Shown here piece by piece: positions 1 through 7,922 of a DNA stretch of 12,631 bases; the first letter of the stretch is position 1, and each line of letters opens with the position of its first letter. The stretch comes from an uncultured Christensenellaceae bacterium (GTDB taxonomy: Bacteria; Bacillota; Clostridia; Christensenellales; Christensenellaceae). The stretch spans positions 1 through 12,631 of the forward strand of contig CAKSBK010000006.1 in the NCBI GenBank assembly GCA_934438035.1, given 5' to 3'. The position numbers were made by a program, and so were the translations under genes. The notes beneath the pieces were generated by a model. That model ran no database searches. It was not told where the DNA came from and saw nothing but the letters and a program-made list of their open reading frames with translations.

Positions 1-1
1 A

Positions 2-286
2 AGAGAGGACGACACAAACCCCGTAAAAATGACGGTTTCGGGAGAGAGTATAGAGCTTGAATCAAAAAGCGAATATGCCGACGGCAGAGACGTAATTTCC
101 GCAAACGTCGAGGGAGAGGGAATAAAAATTTGCTTTAACGCAAAATTTTTGCTCGATATATTGCGTGCCATCGACGACGAGGAAATATATATTGAGTTTA
201 TTTCAAATTTACGCCCCCTTGTAGTAAAGCCGGTTGATAACGACAGCTTTATTTATCTTATGGCGGCGATAGGAACGAGAGACTAA
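2..286 (+). CDS. dnaN: DNA polymerase III sliding clamp (beta subunit), C-terminal part
   Basis: This is the 3' end of the sliding clamp gene, which tethers DNA polymerase III to DNA. Reading from base 2 gives 94 residues and a TAA stop; the 5' end lies outside the window. The visible part is the end of domain III. It has the conserved NPVKMTVSGESIELESKS stretch, then FNAKFLLDILRAI and PLVVKPVDNDSFIYLM. An internal ATG at 29 lies inside the domain and is not the real start. The last residues, AAIGTRD, differ from the usual LPVRT-like ending that forms part of the clamp-binding-motif pocket. recF starts 1 nt after the stop, so the two genes are probably co-transcribed and translationally coupled. 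Identity is secure from the sequence and from the recF-gyrB-gyrA neighbours. Confidence 0.95.
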   Translation, partial: REDDTNPVKMTVSGESIELESKSEYADGRDVISANVEGEGIKICFNAKFLLDILRAIDDEEIYIEFISNLRPLVVKPVDNDSFIYLMAAIGTRD

Positions 287-287
287 A

Positions 288-1364
288 GTGATTTTAACGG
301 AGCTTGCCTTAAATAACTACAGAAATTATAAACGTGCGGAAATTTCTTCCTTAAGCCCTTCTATAAATCTCATTTTGGGGGAAAATGCGCAGGGAAAAAC
401 AAATCTTTTGGAGGCGGTTTATTTTTTATCCTGCGGCAGATCCTTCAGAACGTCTGCCGATCAAAAATTAATAAGAGAGGGCAGCGAAGCCGCATATTTA
501 AAGGCGGTTTATAAAACGGCATACAGCTCCGGAAAAATCGAAGCGGCGCTTTTAAGCGATAAAAAAAAGAGCATAAAGCTAAACGGTATCCCCGTAAAAA
601 AGATGAGCGACGTTATAGGCAGGCTCAACACCGTTCTTTTTGCGCCGGAGGATTTAAAAACCGTTAAAGAAGCCCCCTCTTTAAGAAGAAGGCTTATAGA
701 TATTGAAATTTCAAAGCTTTCGCCGCTATATTACGTTACCTTGCAAAGATACGCCTCCGCGGTAAAAGAAAAAAACGTCCTTTTAAAGGAAAGGCAGCCG
801 TCTTTTGAAATTATAGACGCTTATAATGAGCAAATAGCCTTATACGGCTCAAAAATTATAGAAAAAAGAAGAGAATATTTAAAATTATTGTCTTTACTTT
901 CTTCAAGGGAGCATGAAAAGCTTACCGGGGGAAAAGAAGCTTTAAATATAAGGTATAAAAGCTGCGCCGAGGGCGAGGATATTTATAACGAGCTCAAGGA
1001 AAAATTAACCGTAGGCTTTGAGAGAGAAAAAATAAATAACGTTTCCTTAATAGGCCCGCACAGAGAAGACCTTGAAATTTTAATAAACGGCGCAGATTCA
1101 AAGACAATGGCAAGCCAGGGCCAGCAGAGGACGGCTATGATATCCGTTAAGCTCGCCTGCGCATATGCGGCTGAAAAGCTTTCGGGGGAAACGCCCGTGC
1201 TGCTTTTGGACGACGTTTTTTCTGAGCTTGATAATAAGCGAATAGAGCGGCTTTTGGGTTCAGTTGAAAATTTTCAGGTTTTTATTACTTCTACGGATTT
1301 AAGAGCCGATTTGGAAAGTCTGACAGGAAAAATAATAAAGGTTGTAAACGGAAGTATTTTTTAA
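288..1364 (+). CDS. recF: DNA replication/repair protein RecF
   Basis: RecF is an SMC-like ATPase that, with RecO and RecR, loads RecA at gaps in double-stranded DNA. The 358-residue product is of normal family length. Motifs visible are the Walker A GENAQGKT (about 31-38), a conserved GPHREDL (256-262), the ABC signature ASQGQQRT (275-282) and Walker B LLLDDVFSELD (305-315). The start is GTG at 288; the N-terminus MILTELALNNYRNY matches the family start, so no longer form is needed. The gene begins 1 nt after dnaN with only weak purine-rich sequence inside the dnaN end, which suggests translational coupling. The S4-domain gene (yaaA) commonly found between dnaN and recF in Bacillota is absent. 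No clear terminator follows; the gyrB promoter begins 11 nt after the stop. Confidence 0.97.
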   Translation: MILTELALNNYRNYKRAEISSLSPSINLILGENAQGKTNLLEAVYFLSCGRSFRTSADQKLIREGSEAAYLKAVYKTAYSSGKIEAALLSDKKKSIKLNGIPVKKMSDVIGRLNTVLFAPEDLKTVKEAPSLRRRLIDIEISKLSPLYYVTLQRYASAVKEKNVLLKERQPSFEIIDAYNEQIALYGSKIIEKRREYLKLLSLLSSREHEKLTGGKEALNIRYKSCAEGEDIYNELKEKLTVGFEREKINNVSLIGPHREDLEILINGADSKTMASQGQQRTAMISVKLACAYAAEKLSGETPVLLLDDVFSELDNKRIERLLGSVENFQVFITSTDLRADLESLTGKIIKVVNGSIF

Positions 1365-1374
1365 TAATATTCAC

Positions 1375-1403
1375 TTTAAATTTTGTCCGAAATGTAGTAT
1401 AAT
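1375..1403 (+). promoter_or_regulatory. Probable sigma-A promoter of gyrBA
   Basis: A perfect TATAAT -10 lies at 1398-1403, with a 17-nt spacer to a weak -35, TTTAAA (4 of 6), at 1375-1380. It would give a leader of about 160 nt before gyrB. The -10 is convincing; the -35 is weak. Confidence 0.65.
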
Positions 1404-1421
1404 ATATAAAGTATCGTTTTA

Positions 1422-1482
1422 ATGAGAAGAGAGCGGTTTTTTATATATTAAACGACATTTCGGCTTTCTTTTTAAAAAGAAA
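1422..1482 (+). promoter_or_regulatory. Structured gyrB leader with possible 9-codon upstream ORF
   Basis: The region between recF and gyrB is 206 nt and contains no DUF370 (remB) gene. Just after the predicted transcription start, an ATG at 1422 opens a nine-codon frame, MRRERFFIY, stopping at 1449-1451, without a clear ribosome binding site. AGAGAGC (1428-1434) can pair with GCTTTCT (1463-1469, one G-U pair), and the 3' arm runs into TTCTTTTT. A perfect 18-bp palindrome (TTTCTTTTT/AAAAAGAAA) covers 1465-1482. Nearer gyrB, CCGC (1537-1540) and GCGG (1551-1554) form a short repeat just before the AAGGAGA site at 1560-1566. The fold could be an attenuator or a weak terminator for recF; this is inference. 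Confidence 0.3.
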
Positions 1483-1570
1483 AATAATATAACAAGGCAA
1501 TTATAATTTGCAAATCTTATTTTTCACACGGGTTATCCGCTTTTTTAATTGCGGTTTATAAGGAGATAAT

Positions 1571-3601
1571 ATGGAAAATAAACAGACATATGACGAGTCT
1601 CAAATTCAGGTTTTGGAGGGACTCGAGCCGGTAAGAAAAAGGCCGGGAATGTATATAGGCTCAACGGACGTAAGAGGTCTTCATCACTGCGTTTATGAAA
1701 TAGTTGATAACGCCGTTGACGAAGCTATGGCGGGCTATTGTAAAAAAATAGTTGTGGATATTAATGAGGACGGAAGCATTTCAATCGACGATGACGGAAG
1801 AGGTATTCCCACGGGAATGCACCCGCAGATGCATAAATCCGCTCTCGAGGTAGCTTTAACGATGCTGCATGCGGGAGGAAAGTTCGGCGGCAACGGATAT
1901 AAGGTTTCGGGAGGTCTTCACGGAGTAGGCGTTTCAGTTGTTAACGCTCTTTCCGAAAAATTAATTGCAACCGTTTCGAGAGAGGGCAAAATTTTCAGGC
2001 AGGAATATAAAAGAGGAGTGCCGACAACCGATGTTGAGATTATAGGCACAACCGACAAAACCGGCACCAATATAAGATTTTACCCCGATCCGGAAATTTT
2101 TGAGGTTACGGAATTTAATTATGATACCTTAAGAATACGCTTCAGAGAAATGGCTTTCTTAAATAAAGGAATACATATTACTCTTATTGATCACAGAGAA
2201 GGTAGGGAAAAATCTCAGGTATACTGCTTTGAGGGCGGAATAAAGAGCTTTGTGGAATATTTAAATAAAGATAAGGCAAAGCTTCTTGACGACACGTTAT
2301 ATATTGAGAGTATTGACGGAATGTATACCGTTGAGGTTGCTATGCAGTATAACGACAGCTATGCTCAAAATGTGCATTCCTTTGCCAATAACATTAACAC
2401 GCATGAGGGCGGAACTCACGAGACGGGCTTTCGTTCCGCATTGACAAAAGTAATTAACGATTATGCGAGAAAAAATAGTCTTCTTAAAAATAACGATTCC
2501 AATTTAACGGGAGAGGATATAAGAGAAGGACTTGTCGCCGTAATAAGCGTTAAGCTGCCCGAGCCGCAGTTTGAAGGGCAGACCAAAACAAAGCTCGGAA
2601 ACAGCATCATGAGAACGAAGGTTGAAAACGTAGTTACGAAATATTTAACCGAGTTCTTTGAGGAAAACCCAAAAGAGGCAAAGAAGATAATAGGTAAGTG
2701 CGTAGTTGCGATGACGGCAAGAGAAGCCGCCCGCCACGCAAGAGAGACCATTCATAAAAAGAACGGCGTATTTTCCATGCCCGACAAGCTTTCGGACTGC
2801 ATAAGTAAGGACGTAAGCAAGAGGGAAATATTTATAGTTGAGGGCGATTCCGCAGGCGGCTCCGCCAAAAAGGGAAGAGACAGAGTAACTCAGGCGATTT
2901 TGCCGTTAAGAGGAAAGATTTTAAACGTTGAAAAGACGAGGATAGACAAGGCTCTCGGAAATGCGGAAATTAAGGCGATGATAACCGCTTTCGGCACGGG
3001 CTACGGCGAAGAATTCAACATCAACAATTTAAGATACGATAAAATAATAATAATGACGGACGCGGACGTTGACGGCAGCCATATAAGAATACTTCTTTTG
3101 ACGTTCTTCTATAGATTCATGCGCCCGCTTATTGAGCTCGGTCACGTATACGTAGCGCAGCCCCCGCTTTTTAAGGCGGAGCAAGCGTGCAAAAAGAGCT
3201 TTGATATTAAAGACGACGAAGAGCTTGAAAAATTCATGGACGAATATGCGGACTCAAAGCCGGAAATTAAAAAGGTTAAGGACGGAGAATTTAAGTATAA
3301 GGCAAACATTTCAAAGCTCGTAAAATATGTTTACGACGAGGCGGCTTTAAAAGCGACTTTAGAGGAAATGGGAAATAACCCGAAGCCCGACGTTCAAAGA
3401 TATAAGGGCTTAGGAGAGATGAACGCAGACCAGCTTGCGGACACTACCATGGACCCGAAGAGAAGAATGCTTTTAAAGGTAAATCTTGACGACGCGATTC
3501 AGGTTGAAGAGACCTTCACCATGCTCATGGGCGAAGAGGTTGACCCCAGAAAGAAGTTTATTGAACAGAACGCTAAGCTCGTTGAGTATTTGGACGTTTA
3601 A
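1571..3601 (+). CDS. gyrB: DNA gyrase subunit B
   Basis: GyrB is the ATPase subunit of DNA gyrase (A2B2), which introduces negative supercoils. The 676-residue product has the GHKL ATPase N-terminus ([10 protein letters not shown] with Glu43 and Asn47, DDGRGIP at 74-80, [16 protein letters not shown] at 113-128), the transducer domain, and the TOPRIM domain with EGDSAGG (424-430), PLRGK (445-449) and DADVDG (497-502). The C-terminal RYKGLGEMN (610-618) and the final YLDV fit GyrB rather than ParE. A good site, AAGGAGA, lies 4 nt before the ATG. The protein is about 40 residues longer than the common Gram-positive form (B. subtilis, about 638). The extra length lies between PPLFK (531-535) and the RYKGLGEMN motif, the same place as the larger insertion of E. 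coli GyrB. gyrA follows 12 nt later, so the two are one operon. Confidence 0.98.
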   Translation: MENKQTYDESQIQVLEGLEPVRKRPGMYIGSTDVRGLHHCVYEIVDNAVDEAMAGYCKKIVVDINEDGSISIDDDGRGIPTGMHPQMHKSALEVALTMLHAGGKFGGNGYKVSGGLHGVGVSVVNALSEKLIATVSREGKIFRQEYKRGVPTTDVEIIGTTDKTGTNIRFYPDPEIFEVTEFNYDTLRIRFREMAFLNKGIHITLIDHREGREKSQVYCFEGGIKSFVEYLNKDKAKLLDDTLYIESIDGMYTVEVAMQYNDSYAQNVHSFANNINTHEGGTHETGFRSALTKVINDYARKNSLLKNNDSNLTGEDIREGLVAVISVKLPEPQFEGQTKTKLGNSIMRTKVENVVTKYLTEFFEENPKEAKKIIGKCVVAMTAREAARHARETIHKKNGVFSMPDKLSDCISKDVSKREIFIVEGDSAGGSAKKGRDRVTQAILPLRGKILNVEKTRIDKALGNAEIKAMITAFGTGYGEEFNINNLRYDKIIIMTDADVDGSHIRILLLTFFYRFMRPLIELGHVYVAQPPLFKAEQACKKSFDIKDDEELEKFMDEYADSKPEIKKVKDGEFKYKANISKLVKYVYDEAALKATLEEMGNNPKPDVQRYKGLGEMNADQLADTTMDPKRRMLLKVNLDDAIQVEETFTMLMGEEVDPRKKFIEQNAKLVEYLDV

Positions 3602-3613
3602 GAGGTAATTTTA

Positions 3614-6058
3614 ATGGATATTAACAAAAGAACAATTCCCATAGACTTAAACCACGAAATGCAGAGGTCTTTTATTGCCTATGCAATGTCGGTTATAACC
3701 GACAGAGCGCTTCCGGACGTAAGAGACGGCTTAAAGCCCGTTCAAAGAAGAATACTCTACACCATGAACGAGCTTTCAAACACGCCCGACAAGCCGCATA
3801 AAAAATGCGCAAGAATCGTCGGCGACGTTATGGGTAAATATCACCCGCACGGAGATTCTTCCATTTATGAGGCTCTTGTAAGAATGGGCCAGGATTTCTC
3901 TTCAAGATATATGCTTGTAGACCCGCACGGAAATTTCGGTACCGTTGACGGAGACAGCGCTGCGGCTATGAGATATACCGAAGCGAGGATGGATAAAATC
4001 GCCCTCGAGATGTTAAGAGACATCGATAAAGACACGGTGGATTTTAAGCCCAATTACGATGAAACGATGATGGAACCCGTAACGCTCCCTTCGAGGATTC
4101 CCAATCTTTTAATTAACGGAACGGGCGGAATTGCCGTCGGTATGGCAACAAATATTCCTCCTCATAATTTGGGAGAGGTTTGTGACGCCGCAGTTGCGCT
4201 TATAGATAATCCCGATATTGAAATTGACGAGCTTATGAAGTTTATTCCCGGGCCGGATTTTCCGACGGGCGGGCTGATATTGGGCGTTTCAGGAATAAAG
4301 CAGGCTTACCGCACGGGAAGAGGAAAGATTTATTGCCGGGCTAAGTGCGAAATAGAGCAGCATAAGGATCATGAGGTTATTGCCGTAACGGAGCTTCCTT
4401 TCCAGGTAAATAAGGAAATGCTCGTTAAAAATATAAGGGACCTTGCAAGAGATAAAAAAATAGAGGGAATTTCCGAATGCCACGACTTTTCGGATAAAAC
4501 GGGAATGAGAGTGGAAATTTCCCTTAAAAAGGGAGTTAACGCTAACGTCATTTTAAATAGGCTTTATAAGCATACACAGCTTCAGACGACGTTCGGCGCA
4601 ATAATGATAGCCCTTGTAGACGGCGAGCCAAAGGTGCTTTCAATTAAGGAAATGCTCGTGCATTATCTTAAATATCAAGAAACGGTTATTGAGAGAAGAA
4701 CGAGATTTGACTTAGAAAAGGCGAAAAAGAGGGCGCATATTTTAGAGGGACTTATAAGAGCCCTCGATATTATTGACGAAATTATAGCTACAATTAAAGC
4801 GAGCGCAAACGCCAACGCCGCAAGAGACGCTTTAATGGGAAATTTCGGCTTTACCGAAATTCAGGCGCAGGCTATTTTGGATATGAGATTGCAGCGTCTT
4901 ACAAATCTTGAAATTGAAAAGCTTCAGGAGGAGTATTCCGCGCTTATGCAGAGAATAGCTTACTATGAATCTCTTCTTGCAAATCCCGCGCTTGTTATGG
5001 GAGTTATAAGAGACGACCTTATTGAAATTAAAAACAAGTATAACGATCCCAGAAGAACAAAAATCACTTTTGACGAGGATGAGATTGATATTGACGAGCT
5101 CATTCAGCAGGAGGATATGGCGGTTACTTTAACTCAGCAGGGATATATTAAGAGAGTTGCAGTTGACACATATAAGGCACAGAAAAGAGGCGGAAAGGGA
5201 ATAACCGGTCTTTCGACAAAGGAAGAGGATTTTGTTAAGGATATATTCGTTACCTCTACTCACAGTCACCTTATGTTCTTTACGACTAAAGGCAAGGTAT
5301 TTATTAAAAAGTGCTATCAAATTCCGGAGGCGGGCAGAACTGCAAAGGGAACCGCGATAGTTAACCTTTTAAATCTTGAGTCGGGCGAAAAGGTCTCTTC
5401 CGTATTTCCGGTAGATAAGTTTGAAGAGAACGCCAACCTCGTAATGGTTACAAACGACGGCAACGTCAAAAAGACTCCGATTATGGATTATTCAAGAATA
5501 AGACAAAACGGTCTTTTGGCAATCGCTTTAAGAGAGGGCGACGAGCTTATAAGCGTAATTAAAACAGACGGAAATGATAATATAATTATAGGAACGCGTG
5601 ACGGAATGAGCATTTGCTTTAATGAGAAAGACGTAAGAACCATGGGAAGAGTTTCTATGGGCGTCCGCGGAATTTCTCTAAAGAGAGACGACTTAGTAAT
5701 CGGCGCGGCTAAGATACAGGAAGACGACCAAGTGCTTGTTATTTCTCAAAACGGTTACGGAAAGAGAACTCCCGCAAGCGAATATAAGATTCAGAACAGG
5801 GGCGGATTGGGTGTAAAGACAATTTCCGTTACTGATAAAACGGGACTTGTCTGCGCAATAGATACCGTTAAGGGCGACGAGGACATAATGCTGATTAATG
5901 ACTCAAACGTCGTAATCAGGTTAAAGGTTGAGGAAATATCTACCTTCGGCAGAGCTGCGCAGGGCGTTAGAGTGATGAGAGTAGACGACGAAACAAAGGT
6001 GGTTGGAATTTCCAAGCTTCCTCATGAAGAAGAAAAAGAAGAGGACGCGGAAGAGTAA
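3614..6058 (+). CDS. gyrA: DNA gyrase subunit A
   Basis: GyrA is the DNA-cleaving and strand-passing subunit of gyrase. The 814-residue product has a winged helix with the catalytic tyrosine at Tyr121 in RYTEARM (codon at 3974), and a C-terminal beta-pinwheel carrying the GyrA box QKRGGKG (523-529). That box is the hallmark separating GyrA from ParC. In the quinolone-determining region ([11 protein letters not shown]) the residues equivalent to E. coli Ser83 and Asp87 are Ser82 and Glu86. Those are wild-type-like residues for Gram-positive GyrA, so no classical resistance change is seen. The protein ends in a short acidic tail ([10 protein letters not shown]). AGAGGT at 3601-3606 serves as the ribosome binding site, overlapping the end of the gyrB stop. 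A strong terminator follows 15 nt after the stop. Confidence 0.98.
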   Translation: MDINKRTIPIDLNHEMQRSFIAYAMSVITDRALPDVRDGLKPVQRRILYTMNELSNTPDKPHKKCARIVGDVMGKYHPHGDSSIYEALVRMGQDFSSRYMLVDPHGNFGTVDGDSAAAMRYTEARMDKIALEMLRDIDKDTVDFKPNYDETMMEPVTLPSRIPNLLINGTGGIAVGMATNIPPHNLGEVCDAAVALIDNPDIEIDELMKFIPGPDFPTGGLILGVSGIKQAYRTGRGKIYCRAKCEIEQHKDHEVIAVTELPFQVNKEMLVKNIRDLARDKKIEGISECHDFSDKTGMRVEISLKKGVNANVILNRLYKHTQLQTTFGAIMIALVDGEPKVLSIKEMLVHYLKYQETVIERRTRFDLEKAKKRAHILEGLIRALDIIDEIIATIKASANANAARDALMGNFGFTEIQAQAILDMRLQRLTNLEIEKLQEEYSALMQRIAYYESLLANPALVMGVIRDDLIEIKNKYNDPRRTKITFDEDEIDIDELIQQEDMAVTLTQQGYIKRVAVDTYKAQKRGGKGITGLSTKEEDFVKDIFVTSTHSHLMFFTTKGKVFIKKCYQIPEAGRTAKGTAIVNLLNLESGEKVSSVFPVDKFEENANLVMVTNDGNVKKTPIMDYSRIRQNGLLAIALREGDELISVIKTDGNDNIIIGTRDGMSICFNEKDVRTMGRVSMGVRGISLKRDDLVIGAAKIQEDDQVLVISQNGYGKRTPASEYKIQNRGGLGVKTISVTDKTGLVCAIDTVKGDEDIMLINDSNVVIRLKVEEISTFGRAAQGVRVMRVDDETKVVGISKLPHEEEKEEDAEE

Positions 6059-6073
6059 AGAGTAGATGTTCTG

Positions 6074-6106
6074 AGAACTTCGGCAGAAAATGCCGAAGTT
6101 CTTTTT
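6074..6106 (+). terminator. Rho-independent terminator after gyrA
   Basis: A perfect 12-bp stem, AGAACTTCGGCA (6074-6085) with TGCCGAAGTTCT (6091-6102), encloses the 5-nt loop GAAAA and is followed by TTTTTATAT. It closes the gyrBA operon. Confidence 0.93.
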
Positions 6107-6110
6107 ATAT

Positions 6111-6153
6111 AAAAAAAGACGGATAAATTTTCTATTTCTGTCGATTACCGTCT
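6111..6153 (-). terminator. Possible terminator-like inverted repeat read on the minus strand
   Basis: AGACGG (6117-6122) and CCGTCT (6148-6153) are inverted repeats; a one-nucleotide bulge allows three more pairs. On the minus strand the hairpin is followed by a run of seven T (complement of 6111-6117), as in an intrinsic terminator. The loop is long (about 19 nt) and no minus-strand gene points here, so the role is uncertain. It might block antisense transcription coming from noc into gyrA. Confidence 0.35.
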
Positions 6154-6165
6154 AAGCCATGCGAT

Positions 6166-6195
6166 TTGCTTGCAATAATATATGTATAGTATAGA
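6166..6195 (+). promoter_or_regulatory. Probable promoter of noc
   Basis: The 60 nt before noc are very AT-rich, with several -10-like hexamers (TATAGT 6185-6190, TATAGA 6190-6195). TTGCTT at 6166-6171 sits 18 nt before TATAGA. A promoter is expected because a strong terminator ends gyrA just upstream, but which hexamers are used cannot be settled. Confidence 0.4.
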
Positions 6196-6225
6196 TTATA
6201 TATATAAACGTTTTTTGGAGGCAAT

Positions 6226-7047
6226 ATGTATAACATTAACGAAACCATTTCCACAAGCTTCGAATATTCCATGTCCTTAAAAGAAATTGCAATTTCTAAA
6301 ATCCGTACTAATCCGTATCAGCCGAGAAAGTTCTTCTCTGAAGACGCAATTCGTGAGCTTGCAGGCTCAATTGCGGCGGTTGGGCTTTTACAGCCTATTA
6401 CCGTAAGACAGATAGGCGAGCTGTATGAGCTTATTGCGGGAGAGAGAAGAATGAGGGCTTGTAAGCTGTTAGGCTGGACGACTGTTCCTGCTATTATAGA
6501 AAACAGGGTTAACAAGGATTCCGCAATGCTATCTATGATAGAGAATCTGCAAAGAGAAAATCTTCATTTTTTTGAGGAAGCGGAGGGTTATTTAAATTTA
6601 ATAAGAGAGCATGGGTTAACTCAGGAGGAGCTTGCGAAGAAGCTTTCAAAAAATCAATCTACAATCGCAAACAAATTAAGGCTGCTGCGTTTGCCAAAAG
6701 CGGTTAAAGCTGCGGTTTTAAAATACGGTTTGACGGAAAGGCATGCCAGAAGCATATTGCGGCTGCATAATGAAAGCGCGCAGCTTAAAATGATAAAAAG
6801 GGTAAATGATGAGGGGCTGTCAGTAAAGGCTACAGAGGAGCTGGTTGAAAAGGAGCTCTCTAAGCTTTACGGCGAGGAGAAGGAGCAGAAACTAAAGTTT
6901 AAAATCAATTATCGCCTGTATTTTAATTCCGTTAGAAAACTTGTTTCCAGATTTAAAGCGCTCGGAGAAGACGCAAGCTGTAATTATGAAGAGGAGGACG
7001 ATACCGTTAAAATAACTATTTCGTTTAATAAAAGAAAAAATGCGTAA
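6226..7047 (+). CDS. noc: Nucleoid occlusion protein Noc (ParB-family paralog)
   Basis: Noc is a ParB-family CTP-switch DNA-binding protein that in Bacillus keeps the division septum away from the nucleoid. The 273-residue product has the ParB fold with YQPRKFF (31-37), the CTP-pocket motif GERRMR (72-77), ENLQREN (106-112) and an HTH at about 130-155. Its four family-defining specificity positions are Q144, K150, R155 and R172 (KNQSTIANK, LRLLRLP, TERHAR). They fall at the spacing known to separate Noc (Gln, Lys, Lys, Arg) from ParB (Arg, Thr, Ala, Gly); only R155 is a conservative change. The start ATG has GGAGG 4 nt upstream, a short spacing; Met16 is an alternative start. The first 17 residues contain no Lys or Arg, unlike the basic amphipathic helix that binds Bacillus Noc to the membrane. 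It lies directly upstream of parA-parB, as noc often does. Confidence 0.88.
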   Translation: MYNINETISTSFEYSMSLKEIAISKIRTNPYQPRKFFSEDAIRELAGSIAAVGLLQPITVRQIGELYELIAGERRMRACKLLGWTTVPAIIENRVNKDSAMLSMIENLQRENLHFFEEAEGYLNLIREHGLTQEELAKKLSKNQSTIANKLRLLRLPKAVKAAVLKYGLTERHARSILRLHNESAQLKMIKRVNDEGLSVKATEELVEKELSKLYGEEKEQKLKFKINYRLYFNSVRKLVSRFKALGEDASCNYEEEDDTVKITISFNKRKNA

Positions 7048-7053
7048 AAATGT

Positions 7054-7080
7054 AAAGTCGGCGAGGTTATGCCGACTTTT
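7054..7080 (+). terminator. Probable terminator after noc
   Basis: AAAGTCGGC (7054-7062) and GCCGACTTT (7071-7079) form a 9-bp stem with an 8-nt loop, followed by TTATCTT. The T tract is short, so termination may be partial and some noc transcripts may run into parA. Confidence 0.7.
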
Positions 7081-7083
7081 ATC

Positions 7084-7112
7084 TTGAATTTTGCCTCTTT
7101 TGTTGTTATCAT
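7084..7112 (+). promoter_or_regulatory. Probable sigma-A promoter of parAB
   Basis: TTGAAT (7084-7089) and TATCAT (7107-7112) are separated by 17 nt. The match is 4 of 6 and 5 of 6. It sits immediately downstream of the noc terminator stem and about 30 nt before the parA start. Confidence 0.5.
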
Positions 7113-7131
7113 TATTATTGTATCAACTATT

Positions 7132-7136
7132 GGAGG
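7132..7136 (+). promoter_or_regulatory. Ribosome binding site fixing the TTG start of parA
   Basis: GGAGG lies 6 nt before TTG at 7143. No ATG or GTG in frame fits the family N-terminus, so the spacing decides for the rare TTG start. Confidence 0.8.
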
Positions 7137-7142
7137 CTTACC

Positions 7143-7922
7143 TTGGGAAAGATATTTGCCATAGCAAATCAAAAGGGCGGCGTTGGAAAAACCACTACCG
7201 CTATTAATCTTGCCGCATGCATGGCGCAGCTCGGCAAAAAGGTTCTTATTATAGACATTGACCCACAGGGCAACGCAACGAGCGGGTTAGGAATAGACAA
7301 GCGTTCGCTTGATTTATCCGTTTACAATGTTCTTATACATGACGCCGAAGCTAAAGACGCCGTAATAAAAACCAACGTTAAAAATCTATTTATAATTCCC
7401 TCTTCAATTGAGCTTGCGGGTGCGGAAATTGAGCTTGTTTCTTTAATGGCGAGAGAAAAAATGCTTGCGGCAGCTCTTAATGAAATCAAAAGCGAATATG
7501 ATTATATTATTATAGACGCTCCCCCGTCTTTAGGGCTTTTGACTTTAAACGCGCTTGCCGCTGCGGACAAAGTAATCGTACCTATACAGTGTGAGTTTTA
7601 TGCTCTTGAGGGACTTTCTCAGCTCGTTAAGACTATTAATCTCGTTAAGCAGCATATAAATACGGATTTAAAAATCGAAGGCGTTGTTTTAACGATGTTT
7701 GATTCCAGAACGAATCTTTCAATTCAGGTTGTAGACGAAGTTAAGAGATTTTTTAAAACAAAGGTTCATACTGTTATAATACCGAGAAACGTGCGCTTGG
7801 GGGAAGCTCCCAGCCATGGTAAGCCAATTACGGTTTACGACTCTAAATGTCAGGGCGCTGAGGCATATAAAGACCTTGCTTTGGAAATTATAGATTGGGA
7901 CGGTGAAAACTATGGCGAATAA
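7143..7922 (+). CDS. parA: Chromosome-partitioning ATPase ParA (Soj)
   Basis: ParA is a deviant-Walker ATPase that binds DNA as an ATP dimer and, with ParB at parS, drives origin segregation; Soj also regulates DnaA in Bacillus. The 259-residue product has the deviant Walker A KGGVGKTT (11-18) with its signature lysine Lys11, the A' motif DPQGNATSGLG (40-50), Walker B IIIDAPPSLG (122-131) and PRNVRLGEAPSHGKP (214-228), typical of Soj. It lacks the N-terminal HTH of plasmid type Ia ParA, as expected for a chromosomal protein, and no MinD-like C-terminal membrane helix is seen. Translation starts at TTG with a well-placed GGAGG. The last 11 nt overlap the preferred parB start, indicating coupled synthesis of the two partners. 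Confidence 0.95.
   Translation: MGKIFAIANQKGGVGKTTTAINLAACMAQLGKKVLIIDIDPQGNATSGLGIDKRSLDLSVYNVLIHDAEAKDAVIKTNVKNLFIIPSSIELAGAEIELVSLMAREKMLAAALNEIKSEYDYIIIDAPPSLGLLTLNALAAADKVIVPIQCEFYALEGLSQLVKTINLVKQHINTDLKIEGVVLTMFDSRTNLSIQVVDEVKRFFKTKVHTVIIPRNVRLGEAPSHGKPITVYDSKCQGAEAYKDLALEIIDWDGENYGE
7902..7906 (+). promoter_or_regulatory. Ribosome binding site deciding the parB start
   Basis: GGTGA lies 5 nt before ATG 7912, inside the end of parA. The upstream in-frame GTG at 7903 overlaps this site and has only GGGA 2 nt before it, so ATG 7912 is preferred. Confidence 0.6.

Noticed and set aside
1533..1541. TTATCCGCT as a DnaA box upstream of gyrB
   Set aside because: It matches TTATCCACA at only 7 of 9 bases and stands alone, with no cluster or AT-rich unwinding element. 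It does not support an origin here.
3836..3876. Quinolone-resistance change in GyrA
   Set aside because: Ser82 and Glu86 are the usual susceptible-type residues of Gram-positive GyrA.
4243..4256. CCCGGG-centred sequence in gyrA as a Noc binding site
   Set aside because: Only the CCCGGG core and two flanking bases match the ATTTCCCGGGAAAT consensus; the right half does not fit and the site is coding.
7903..7905. GTG start for parB
   Set aside because: It overlaps the GGTGA site that serves ATG 7912, and its own upstream spacing is too short.
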